Shown: positions 57,047 to 64,000 of the stretch, piece after piece | How positions within the stretch are numbered: the stretch's first letter is position 1 | Layout of the letters: the number at the start of each line of letters is the position of its first letter | NCBI GenBank assembly: GCA_964592425.1 | Contig: CAZQCG010000002.1 | Coordinates: 124,001 to 188,000, forward strand | Direction: 5' to 3' | DNA: 64,000 nt | Source of the DNA: Viridilinea sp964592425 | Lineage (GTDB): Bacteria > Chloroflexota > Chloroflexia > Chloroflexales > Chloroflexaceae | Made by a program: the position numbers and the translations under genes | Notes under the pieces: generated by a model | The model's database searches: none | Seen by the model: the letters and a program-made list of their open reading frames with translations, nothing else | What the model was told of the DNA's origin: nothing

Positions 57047-58212
57047 TCGGGGCTTTGCTCAAGCCTGTTGCCACCGCCCTTGAGCTCAACCTCGAGGGCG
57101 GTCTTCAACTCTGGGAGACCACGGCGCTGCTTGAGGCTGCACGGCCTGCTGGCCTCCCTCCTGCGGAACCAGCGACGGGGGTACGCTCATGGGCGGCGAA
57201 CCAGGGCCTGGCCAGCTATACGCCGCCACCAGCCCCTTTCCCGCTGGCCCCCACCGTGCCCGCCCTGCTCTGGTGGCGCAAACCACCGCCCCCTGCTGCC
57301 CTCGCCAACCTGCTTGCCGCACGCTATCCCACAGCGCACCCCCTGACTCTGGCCGCCTGTGATCCAGCCGGGGTTCTCACGGCCCACCGCAGGCTAAACC
57401 TGGCCGACCTGGCTGGCACAAGCTGGCCGAGCGGGGCCTACGGGCTGCTCGCCCTGCCGCCCCTCAGTCTCGACCAGCGCGGGGCCGACGGCCTGCGCTG
57501 GGTGATCACTCGCCTGCTTGGGCCGGGTGGCTGCCCCTGGGATGTACGCCAGTCCCACCAGGATCTGCGCAAGGCCCTGCTCGAAGAGACCCACGAGGTG
57601 CTTGAGGCGCTTGATACGGGTGACATCGCCGGGCTGAGCGAAGAGCTAGGTGACCTGCTGATCGCCATCTTTAGCCATAGCGAGATGGCCCGCCAGGCCG
57701 GACACTTCGATCTCGAGACGGTCTTTGCACAGATCTGCAGCAAACTCATCCGCCGCCATCCCCACGTCTTCGCACAACTCAGCGTGGAGGGCGAAGGCCA
57801 GGTGCTACAGAACTGGGAACAGATCAAGGCCGCCGAGCGGGCTGAACAAGGGCGCGTGCGGGCCAGTCTCCTCGATGGGGTGCCTCCCAGTCTGCCAGCC
57901 CTCGCGACGGCCCAGACACTGGGCCACAAAGCCGCCCGGGCTGGCTTCAACTGGCAGGTTCAGGCGCAGATCTGGGCCAAACTACACGAGGAACTGGACG
58001 AACTGGCTGAAGCTGCAACCTCCGGCGATCAGGCCCACATGGGCGAGGAGTTGGGCGATACGCTCTTTACACTGACCCGCCTGGCCGACTGGCTACACCT
58101 GGACGCCGAGGCCGTATTACGTGAGGCCAACCACAAGTTTCGGCGGCGCTTCGCCCATCTCGAAGCTGCCGCAGCCCACGACGGTGTAGCCCTGCACGAG
58201 CCACAGCCTTGA
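57043..58212 (+). CDS. mazG: Nucleoside triphosphate pyrophosphohydrolase MazG with methylase-like N-terminal remnant
   Basis: MazG hydrolyses (d)NTPs to NMP and PPi as a house-cleaning enzyme. It is 389 aa. Residues about 150-255 form the first MazG domain (LGPGGCPWDVRQSHQDLRKA, LLEETHEVLEALD, LSEELGDLLIAI: the ExxE and ExxD metal ligands). A second MazG domain lies at about 290-370 (KLHEELDELAEA, EELGDTLFTLTRLADW). Residues 1-140 resemble only the C-terminal part of a YabN-type tetrapyrrole methylase (ARYPTAHPLTLAACDPAGVL; LLALPPLSLDQ). The GxGxGD methylase start is missing. The gene overlaps the PPIase stop. Confidence 0.9.
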   Translation: MIGALLKPVATALELNLEGGLQLWETTALLEAARPAGLPPAEPATGVRSWAANQGLASYTPPPAPFPLAPTVPALLWWRKPPPPAALANLLAARYPTAHPLTLAACDPAGVLTAHRRLNLADLAGTSWPSGAYGLLALPPLSLDQRGADGLRWVITRLLGPGGCPWDVRQSHQDLRKALLEETHEVLEALDTGDIAGLSEELGDLLIAIFSHSEMARQAGHFDLETVFAQICSKLIRRHPHVFAQLSVEGEGQVLQNWEQIKAAERAEQGRVRASLLDGVPPSLPALATAQTLGHKAARAGFNWQVQAQIWAKLHEELDELAEAATSGDQAHMGEELGDTLFTLTRLADWLHLDAEAVLREANHKFRRRFAHLEAAAAHDGVALHEPQP

Positions 58213-58299
58213 GCAACTTTTGAGCCTCTGGGCGACAGCCAAGGCTGCTGAGCGGCCCTGAATGAAGAGGTGACACCGCCCAGAGGGAAACATCTGCCT

Positions 58300-58518
58300 A
58301 TGCCCAAGCCGCCCCTGGAACTCATGCTGCACGACCTGGTACAACTGCGCAAAAGCCACCCGTGCGGCGGCGACCAGTGGCGGATTGTGCGCCTCGGTGC
58401 CGAGGTTGGGCTGCGCTGTGCGACATGTGGGCGCAAGATCTTCTTGCCACGCAGTGAGCTTGAACGCCGCATCAAGCGACTGATCGAGCGCGGCTCCGAC
58501 CCGAGTGTAGGCCAGTGA
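58300..58518 (+). CDS. DUF951 family protein
   Basis: A 72-aa protein with the DUF951 pattern: MLHDLVQLRKSHPCGGDQWR, IVRLGAEVGLRCATCGRKIF and LPRSELERRIKRLIERG. HPCG and CATCG may form a small metal site. ATG 58300 is used; a GTG at 58270 is in frame but too close to its GAGG. Function unknown; family members commonly sit near translation or chromosome genes. Confidence 0.85.
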   Translation: MPKPPLELMLHDLVQLRKSHPCGGDQWRIVRLGAEVGLRCATCGRKIFLPRSELERRIKRLIERGSDPSVGQ

Positions 58519-58671
58519 CAAGTGATAAATGCGCTCTGGCGTTCCGCAGTTGCTCCGTCAGGCACCCAAGGAGGTGCACCTGGAGGTTTTGATGGTATTA
58601 TGCAAAGACCCTGGGGCAAAGCAACTGGCCCTGCTGCGCCTGCCGGTCGGTTTAGCCACAAGAGGTGTTGC

Positions 58672-60120
58672 GTGTCGCCATGGGTTACGCGCATAGGCTC
58701 GCCACACGCTGCCCGTTCAGCCATATGGGGTTACGCCGGGCTTGCCCTGGCTCTGCTGATCGCCCTGTTCGGTGCAGGCTTGCTCAGCCCTGGCGGATCG
58801 GTTGCGGCCCAGGCGCGTGGCCCGATCTACACCCTGGATCTGGACGGGGTAATCGGGCGCTACAGTGTGGACTTCCTGCGGCGGGCGCTGCACGAGGCCG
58901 AGGCTGCCGATGCCGAGGTACTCATCGTGCGCCTGTCCAGCTCAGGGGCCGTGCTCAGTGATTTGCGTGCAGTGGCCGACGACCTGGCCGTGGCCAGTGT
59001 GCCGATCGTGGTCTACGTGGCACCCCCAGGGACACAGAGCGGCGCAGCCGGGGTCTGGCTGCTCTCGGCGGCGCACATTGCGGCAATGGCCCCCAATACC
59101 AGCCTGGGCCTGGCCACACCACTGATCGACCCACGCACCAGCCTGAGCGAGCCGACCCGCGAGCTGTTGCGCAGCGAGGTGATCGATCAGCTGCAAAGCT
59201 GGAACGACGAGCGTGGGCGTAACAGTGGCTGGGTTGACCAGGCGGTACGCACCGGCATCGTGCTCAACAACGAGCAGGCCAGTGCTGCCCAGCCACCGAT
59301 GGTTGACATCATCGCCCTGGATCGCAACGAGTTGCAGATCCTGCTTGAGGGGCGTCTGGTTCGCATGGCCGACGGTGAGGAGCGTACTCTAGCCACGCTG
59401 GGCCGAACCACGCAACCCCTCGCCCCGACCCTGCCGGAGCAGATCCTGCTGCTGCTGGCCAACCCCACCATTGCCTTTCTCTTCCTGGTACTGGCCGGCA
59501 TTGCCATCTATGCGGAACTGGTGACGCCGACCGTCGGAGCCCTGGCTGCCATCGGTGTCGTCATGCTCGGCGCGGCCTTCGTCGGCCTGGTGGCCCTGCC
59601 GGTAAACTGGCTGGCCGTGCTGGGCGTCTTCATCGCCTTCGGGCTGATTGCCGCCGACCTCTTTCTGACTTCGCATGGCGCAGTTAGCGTGATTGGACTG
59701 ATCATTATGGTGTTCAGTGCCATGACAATGTTTGACCCGGCCCAGGCACCCGGCGTCTCGGTGGCGCTCTGGGCCATCCTGCTGGTCACAGTAGGCATCG
59801 CCTCGTTCGCCGCCATGGGCATCTACCTGGCGGTACGCACACGCAAACGGCCCATTGCTACTGGCCAGGAGGGCCTGGTCGGACGCATGGCCGAAGTACG
59901 CCGCCGCCTCGAACCGGAAGGTATGGTCTTTGTCGAAGGGGCCCTCTGGCGGGCCGTGAGTGAAGAGGGCCCGGTCGAAACCGGTGAATGGGTGCAAGTC
60001 ACTGGCGTCTACGAGCTGCGCCTGTCCGTGCGACGCCCGCCCGATGAAGCAGATGCCAGGGGGCCACAAGCCGAGCCAGGCGGAAGCCAGAGGGGCGCAG
60101 CCTCTCTGAAAAAAGACTGA
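58672..60120 (+). CDS. Long-form NfeD protein with serine-protease-like domain lacking the usual Ser
   Basis: A 482-aa membrane protein from GTG 58672 (AAGAGGTG upstream; ATG 58600 is also in frame). After a signal segment (ALALLIALFGAGLL) comes a ClpP-like domain (GPIYTLDLDGVIGR; VPIVVYVAPPGTQSGAAGVW). About five to six membrane helices follow (residues 260-400), then a C-terminal OB-fold NfeD domain (GLVGRMAEVRRRLEPEGMVF; YELRLSVR). In active family members the nucleophile lies in ARAASAG; here the same place reads TQSGAAG, so Ala aligns with the Ser. The slipin gene 29 nt downstream is the usual partner. Confidence 0.88.
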   Translation: MSPWVTRIGSPHAARSAIWGYAGLALALLIALFGAGLLSPGGSVAAQARGPIYTLDLDGVIGRYSVDFLRRALHEAEAADAEVLIVRLSSSGAVLSDLRAVADDLAVASVPIVVYVAPPGTQSGAAGVWLLSAAHIAAMAPNTSLGLATPLIDPRTSLSEPTRELLRSEVIDQLQSWNDERGRNSGWVDQAVRTGIVLNNEQASAAQPPMVDIIALDRNELQILLEGRLVRMADGEERTLATLGRTTQPLAPTLPEQILLLLANPTIAFLFLVLAGIAIYAELVTPTVGALAAIGVVMLGAAFVGLVALPVNWLAVLGVFIAFGLIAADLFLTSHGAVSVIGLIIMVFSAMTMFDPAQAPGVSVALWAILLVTVGIASFAAMGIYLAVRTRKRPIATGQEGLVGRMAEVRRRLEPEGMVFVEGALWRAVSEEGPVETGEWVQVTGVYELRLSVRRPPDEADARGPQAEPGGSQRGAASLKKD

Positions 60121-60149
60121 ACGTATCCGTAGTCAAGAGGAGCGCAGCG

Positions 60150-60950
60150 ATGAATACTGCTTTGTTAGTCTTTGCCTGTGTGGCCATGCTGGGCTTTCTG
60201 GGCCTGATGATCCTGCTGGCTTCGATCAAGATCGTGCCGGAGTACGAACGCGGGGTAATCTTTCGCCTTGGGCGCCTGCTTGGTGCGCGTGGCCCCGGCC
60301 TCTTCCTGGTCATCCCCGTCTTCGAGCGCATGGTGCGTATCGATACGCGAGTGATCACGATGGACGTGCCGGTGCAAGAGGTGATCACCCTGGACAACGT
60401 AACGATCAAAGTCAACGCTGTGCTCTATTTCCAGGTGATGAATCCCAACTGGGCCGTGACCAAGGTGATGGACTATATCCGCGCCACCATGCAGATTGCC
60501 CAGACGACCCTGCGCTCAGTGGTGGGCCAGGTTGAGCTTGACTCACTGCTGGCCAAACGTGAGGTGATCAACCAGAAGCTCCAGCAGATCATCGACGAGC
60601 AGACTGAGCCATGGGGTATCAAAGTGACGATTGTCGAGGTGAAGGACGTGGAACTGCCGCAGAACATGCAGCGCGCCATGGCCAAACAGGCCGAGGCCGA
60701 ACGCGAGAAGCGTGCCAAGCTTATCCATGCCGAGGGTGAGCTCCAGGCCAGCCGCGCCCTCGCCGCCGCCGCCGATGTGATCGCCCGTGAGCCAGTAACG
60801 CTCCAACTACGCTACCTGCAGACCCTCACCGAGATTGCGGTGGAGAAGAATAGCACGATTATCTTCCCCATACCGATCGAGACGGTGAAGGTCTTTCTTG
60901 ATGCTGCCAACCGCAGCGGCATCAACCTGCAAGTGCCGAGCGAGGAGTGA
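60150..60950 (+). CDS. SPFH/band 7 protein (slipin/stomatin family)
   Basis: A 266-aa membrane-anchored scaffold: one N-terminal hydrophobic helix (LLVFACVAMLGFLGLMILLA), the band 7 domain (IVPEYERGVIFRLGRLLGAR, GPGLFLVIPVFERMVRIDTR) and a coiled-coil (MAKQAEAEREKRAKLIHAEG). The C-terminus has the slipin end LQTLTEIAVEKNSTIIFPIP. Slipins assemble in membrane microdomains and pair with NfeD proteins, as here. Spacing of 29 nt implies one transcript. AAGAGGAGC precedes the ATG. Confidence 0.94.
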   Translation: MNTALLVFACVAMLGFLGLMILLASIKIVPEYERGVIFRLGRLLGARGPGLFLVIPVFERMVRIDTRVITMDVPVQEVITLDNVTIKVNAVLYFQVMNPNWAVTKVMDYIRATMQIAQTTLRSVVGQVELDSLLAKREVINQKLQQIIDEQTEPWGIKVTIVEVKDVELPQNMQRAMAKQAEAEREKRAKLIHAEGELQASRALAAAADVIAREPVTLQLRYLQTLTEIAVEKNSTIIFPIPIETVKVFLDAANRSGINLQVPSEE

Positions 60951-60992
60951 AGAACTTTTGCATAAAGAACATTCTATGCTCGGCCACCCTCT

Positions 60993-61022
60993 TTGACAGC
61001 TAAAAATAGCCTCTAGTATAAT
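60993..61022 (+). promoter_or_regulatory. Consensus promoter TTGACA-N18-TATAAT
   Basis: Perfect -35 (60993-60998) and -10 (61017-61022) hexamers separated by 18 bp. This is the best sigma-70 promoter in the window. Transcription from near 61029 would leave a 45-nt leader before the cruF-like ATG at 61074. Confidence 0.8.
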
Positions 61023-61073
61023 ACTGGTGAGGGACGACATAAGCTCAATTCTTGCTGATAGAACTGTTTATCT

Positions 61074-61934
61074 ATGTTCAAAGTGACCACGCGACTACAC
61101 ATGGTCGTGGCCGCACTCTTTGGCTTGTACCTTTTACTCTACCCTGGATCGATCACCCTGGTTGCTCTGGATCGTGTGCCGGTCTGGGGAACATGGATGG
61201 GAGGGGCCTTGCTCATCCTCCAGGGCACCCTGATGGGGCTCTGGCTTACCCTCAACTATGGGCGGATGGGGGCGGTGGCCTCGCTCTGGATTCTCTTTCT
61301 CTCCTGGCTGATCGAGCATCTTGGCGCAACCACAGGCTTCCCCTTCGGCTTCTACAGCTACACCGACGTACTCCAGCCGCAGATTCTGGGGGTCGTGCCA
61401 CTGGCCATCCCCTTCGCCTGGTTGCTGATCGTCACTGCGGCGGTTGGCGTGGGTGAACTGGTCTTAGGCCGCGACACTGTACGCAACGTCGATGATTGGC
61501 GCGATCGCTTCCTGCGCGTGCTGATGGCTGCTGCGATTGCCCTGCTGCTTGATGTAACTATCGAGCCCTTTGCAGTCAACATTAACCGCTACTGGATCTG
61601 GAATGATCCGGCAGCAGGGAGCTACTATGGCATCCCGCTCTCCAACTTCATCGCCTGGTTTGTCACCAGCCTGGTCTTGAGTTGGGTGCTGCTCCACTAT
61701 CGCACGCGTGCAGCACGGATCGCGCAAAGCTTCAGTGCCGCCACCATCTGGCCCTGGCTCCCGATCACTCTCTATGTATCCAACCTGACGATGTTTGCGG
61801 TTGTCAACCTGGCCCGTGGGCTGGATGTTGCCGCAATGCTGGGCGGGCTGATTATGCTGGCCCTGGCAGCAAATTGGTTCTTGCCCAGGCTGACTCGCCT
61901 GCTGCGCCGCGTTGGCCAGGAGTCGGGGGCCTAA
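61074..61934 (+). CDS. cruF: Carotenoid 1',2'-hydratase-like protein (CruF family)
   Basis: A 286-aa membrane protein of about 7-8 helices. Family features are EHLGATTGFPFGFYSYTDVL, QPQILGVVPLAIPFAW, LLLDVTIEPFAVNINRYWIW and NDPAAGSYYGIPLSNFIAWF. CruF adds water to the psi end of gamma-carotene or chlorobactene, giving the hydroxyl that is later glycosylated and acylated. That matches hydroxy-gamma-carotene glucoside esters of Chloroflexales (family knowledge; product here inferred). It has the strongest promoter in the window. The convergent acyltransferase gene ends one base after its stop codon. Confidence 0.88.
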   Translation: MFKVTTRLHMVVAALFGLYLLLYPGSITLVALDRVPVWGTWMGGALLILQGTLMGLWLTLNYGRMGAVASLWILFLSWLIEHLGATTGFPFGFYSYTDVLQPQILGVVPLAIPFAWLLIVTAAVGVGELVLGRDTVRNVDDWRDRFLRVLMAAAIALLLDVTIEPFAVNINRYWIWNDPAAGSYYGIPLSNFIAWFVTSLVLSWVLLHYRTRAARIAQSFSAATIWPWLPITLYVSNLTMFAVVNLARGLDVAAMLGGLIMLALAANWFLPRLTRLLRRVGQESGA

Positions 61935-61935
61935 G

Positions 61936-62709
61936 CTAACGCCCGGTGCGCTGCCTGAACAGGCGCATAAACTGATCAAAGCGCTGGTCGATCCCGCGCC
62001 TCCCGCGCAGGATCGGCGCATAGCGCTCAAGGCAACCGCTCACCACATCGTCGCGCAAGGCGTCACAGGTAGCCGTCAGGCGGTTGCCAACCTCGGCAAG
62101 CACAGCATCACTATCGTCAGGATCGGCAGGCCGGTAGGCCGGGCCAAGGCGGATGAAGGCATGGGGGCGCTGCTGGCCAAGAAATTCGTAGCGGAGCGCG
62201 ACTGGCAGCAGGGTGAGTGGGGCCGCCTGCTTGATGATACGAGCGATACCAGGGTAGAGCACCAGCGGACGCTGGTCGTTCGGCAAAATACGGCCCTGCG
62301 GAAAGATGAAGAGCGCCCGCGCCCGCCGATGGTCACGCAACAGGTTCACGGCATAGTGCAGGGTCTGCTCCGATTCGTCAGCATCGGCACGGTTGATCCC
62401 GAAAGCGCCTGACCAGGCGAAGAAGCGGTAGGCCCGCAACTGACGCTCCTCCATCAGCAGGTAGCTGTCGAAGCGCCCACCCAGGACAACGCGGTGGATG
62501 ACATACATCAAATAGCCGTCCCACCACGCACTATGGTTGAGGTAGATCAGGAGCGGGCCGTTCTGCGGCAGCGGCAACGGGCCATAGGTCTGTAACCAGA
62601 CCCGGTGGAAGTCGCGGTACAGTGACCGGCGAGCAAGGCCCCAGTAGATCAAGGCGTCGCCAAGGGCATTTTTGGCCGCTGGAATAGTCGGGAGCGGTAG
62701 GTCACTCAC
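61936..62709 (-). CDS. Lysophospholipid acyltransferase-like protein; possible carotenoid glycoside acyltransferase
   Basis: A 257-aa PlsC-type acyltransferase with the HX4D motif as NHSAWWDGYLM, GAFGINRADADES and FPQGR. GTG 62709 overlaps the stop of the upstream gene (GTGA). In phospholipid synthesis such enzymes acylate lysophosphatidic acid. Next to cruF the alternative is a CruD-type enzyme that acylates carotenoid glucosides (inference from position only). Gene 62706 upstream is probably cotranscribed. Confidence 0.83.
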   Translation of the reverse strand: MSDLPLPTIPAAKNALGDALIYWGLARRSLYRDFHRVWLQTYGPLPLPQNGPLLIYLNHSAWWDGYLMYVIHRVVLGGRFDSYLLMEERQLRAYRFFAWSGAFGINRADADESEQTLHYAVNLLRDHRRARALFIFPQGRILPNDQRPLVLYPGIARIIKQAAPLTLLPVALRYEFLGQQRPHAFIRLGPAYRPADPDDSDAVLAEVGNRLTATCDALRDDVVSGCLERYAPILRGRRGIDQRFDQFMRLFRQRTGR

Positions 62710-63224
62710 GGGAGCGCCTCAGGGCGGGTCGCCCGGGCGCGAGCATAAGCATAACATGCTAGCTCAACCGCCTCGTCGGAGATGTTGGCCGAGAGATCGC
62801 TGTTGGGGGCATAAAGTTCGCCCAAGATCTCGATCCCGGCTGTTTCCAGAGCATGGCGCAGTGGCCAGAGTCCTTCAAGCGGGCCATCGGCGAAGACGAC
62901 CAGGATAGCGAAGCGACGGCCAGTTGGGGGCGGGGCCGCTTCAAGCGCCTGGGCGAGGGCGTGTAGGCGCGGCGGCAGTAGATCGCCAGGCAGCGGGGTC
63001 GCCAAGAGCAGCACCTCGGCATCAACAAGTTCGGCGCAGACCGGGCCAAGCAGCGGATCATACGTGATCGACGGCTGAGCCACACTGACCAATACCTCGC
63101 CCAGATAGGCCGCCCGTTTCACCGGCGGCAGGGCGGCTAACATGGTGTTGAGACAGTGCGGAGCCGGACCACTGGCGGCGGCACTACCACAGATCCCCAG
63201 GCTGAAAATATAACCGTCGTGCAT
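62706..63224 (-). CDS. Hypothetical protein, possibly flavodoxin/FMN-reductase-like fold
   Basis: A 172-aa protein. The segment VDAEVLLLATPLPGDLLPPR, LHALAQALEAAPP and later FAILVVFADGPLEGLWPL resemble the central strand and flanking loop of NADPH-dependent FMN reductases, which bury FMN between such loops. The N-terminal GICGSAAASGPAPHCLNTM could be the phosphate loop (GSxxxxS pattern). No enzyme can be named with confidence. It is transcribed with the acyltransferase (4-nt overlap) and lies 15 nt after a dus gene. Confidence 0.6.
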   Translation of the reverse strand: MHDGYIFSLGICGSAAASGPAPHCLNTMLAALPPVKRAAYLGEVLVSVAQPSITYDPLLGPVCAELVDAEVLLLATPLPGDLLPPRLHALAQALEAAPPPTGRRFAILVVFADGPLEGLWPLRHALETAGIEILGELYAPNSDLSANISDEAVELACYAYARARATRPEALP

Positions 63225-63239
63225 GCACAGCTTCTCCCG

Positions 63240-64000
63240 TCAAACGCAGCGGGCTGTACTATGGGCCAGGGGGATATCCAGAAAGGGGGCAAAATAGCAC
63301 TCGATGCGCGCCCGGGCCTCGGCGGCGGTCAGGGCAGTATGAACGGCCACGCGCAGGCGAGCGCTGCCAGGCAAACCGACGGCAAACTGGCCGATCAACT
63401 GCTTGAGCTTGTTGAGCGCCAGGCGCGCAGGCATCTCCTGCTCACAGAGCTCCAGGTAGTTGAGCAGAAAGGCCAGACGGTCGTCGGGTGTAGGCGCAAA
63501 GGGCGTGCTACCGGCGCGCAGTTGAGCGATCTGCTGAAAGATCCAGGGGTTGGCCATCACGCCGCGCCCGATCATCACTCCATCAGCGCCACTACTCTGC
63601 AGGCGTTCCAGAGCCATAGAGGCGTCCTGGATATCGCCACTACCAATCACTGGGATGGTCACCACCTGTTTGACCGCAGCCACGCGCCCCCAGTCGGCGC
63701 TACCCCGGTAGCCCTGCTCACGTGTGCGCGGGTGCAACGTCAGAGCGGCAATCCCGCACTGTTCAGCCAGCCGTGCCGTATCAAGGAAATTCAGGCTGGC
63801 CTCGTCCCAACCGGCACGAAACTTGAGTGTGACCGGGATCTGCACTGCTGCGACAACCGCCCGCAGCATGCGCTCCATCTTTGGCAAGTCGCGCAGCAGC
63901 GAGGCCCCATGACCGCCGCCGGTCACCTTGGGTGAGGGACAGCCACAGTTGAGATCAAGGATAGCGGCACCGAGTTGCTCCACCACACGGGCCGCCGCCG
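63240..64000 (-). CDS. tRNA-dihydrouridine synthase (DusB-like; N-terminus beyond right edge)
   Basis: FMN enzyme reducing uridines in the tRNA D-loop. The visible 253 residues continue upstream past base 64000. They contain ILDLNCGCPSPKVTGGGHGA (the catalytic Cys lies in NxGCPxxKV), TLKFRAGWDEASLN, TLHPRTREQGYRGSADW, IPVIGSGDIQDA, GADGVMIGRGVMANPWIF and the C-terminal helical domain. Specificity (DusA, B or C) is uncertain, though the HPRTREQGYRGSADW loop is DusB-like. Confidence 0.93.
   Translation of the reverse strand, partial: AAARVVEQLGAAILDLNCGCPSPKVTGGGHGASLLRDLPKMERMLRAVVAAVQIPVTLKFRAGWDEASLNFLDTARLAEQCGIAALTLHPRTREQGYRGSADWGRVAAVKQVVTIPVIGSGDIQDASMALERLQSSGADGVMIGRGVMANPWIFQQIAQLRAGSTPFAPTPDDRLAFLLNYLELCEQEMPARLALNKLKQLIGQFAVGLPGSARLRVAVHTALTAAEARARIECYFAPFLDIPLAHSTARCV

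Overview
This 64 kb window is GC-rich bacterial chromosome with dense, ordinary gene packing. I saw no rRNA, tRNA, CRISPR array, insertion sequence or phage gene. The gene set points to a filamentous anoxygenic phototroph of the Chloroflexota (Chloroflexales). The evidence is a phytoene desaturase, a CruF-type carotenoid hydratase next to a possible CruD-type acyltransferase, an orphan CoxL-like molybdenum hydroxylase, hypCDE hydrogenase maturation genes, and several membrane and stress families typical of that phylum. An Oscillochloris-like lineage would fit the hyp genes, but that is inference.

Layout. 1-7.8 kb: ffh (partial), an ABC1 kinase-like protein, a TPR protein, a sigma-70 family factor and typA. 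8-13 kb: a two-component pair with an unusual duplicated sensor, and the CoxL-like enzyme. 13-24 kb: a nucleotide-sugar dehydrogenase, mobA, accB, xseAB, a large membrane protein with an internal duplication, ridA, a degenerate ComEC-like MBL protein and a Wzx-like flippase. 24-29 kb: a HEAT/SARP regulator, glgA and hypCDE. 29-35.7 kb: glutathione peroxidase, an FAD oxidoreductase, three stress-type small proteins (DUF937, HdeD/DUF308, DUF1269) and a PAS histidine kinase. 36-40 kb: a UPF0104 membrane protein behind a tiny leader ORF, a HIT protein, prs, an alpha/beta hydrolase and a small Fe-S-type protein. 40-44 kb: a compact operon described below. 44-54 kb: crtI, a sirtuin, an S41 protease, a class B PBP, a kinase-like ATPase, a marR gene and acyP. 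54-64 kb: lepA, a PPIase lipoprotein, mazG, an NfeD/slipin pair, cruF, an acyltransferase and a dus gene (partial).

The most interesting locus is 40163-44094 on the minus strand: radical SAM/SPASM, PqqD-type carrier, a 64-residue Cys-containing peptide, a signal-peptidase-like/GNAT fusion, and a second radical SAM/SPASM. The last three genes are joined by TGATG and ATGA overlaps. It has the composition of a RiPP (ribosomally made, post-translationally modified peptide) pathway. The peptide gene at 42288-42482 is easily missed by gene callers.

A second theme is promoter structure. Several -10 boxes sit only 6-7 nt upstream of an ATG (HK 7988, hydrolase 39772, radical SAM 44094, leader ORF 35885), which suggests leaderless transcripts. 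A third theme is degenerate paralogs that keep the fold but have lost catalytic residues: the MBL protein, NfeD, the FAD oxidoreductase, the first DHp module of the 7988 sensor, and the methylase remnant in MazG.
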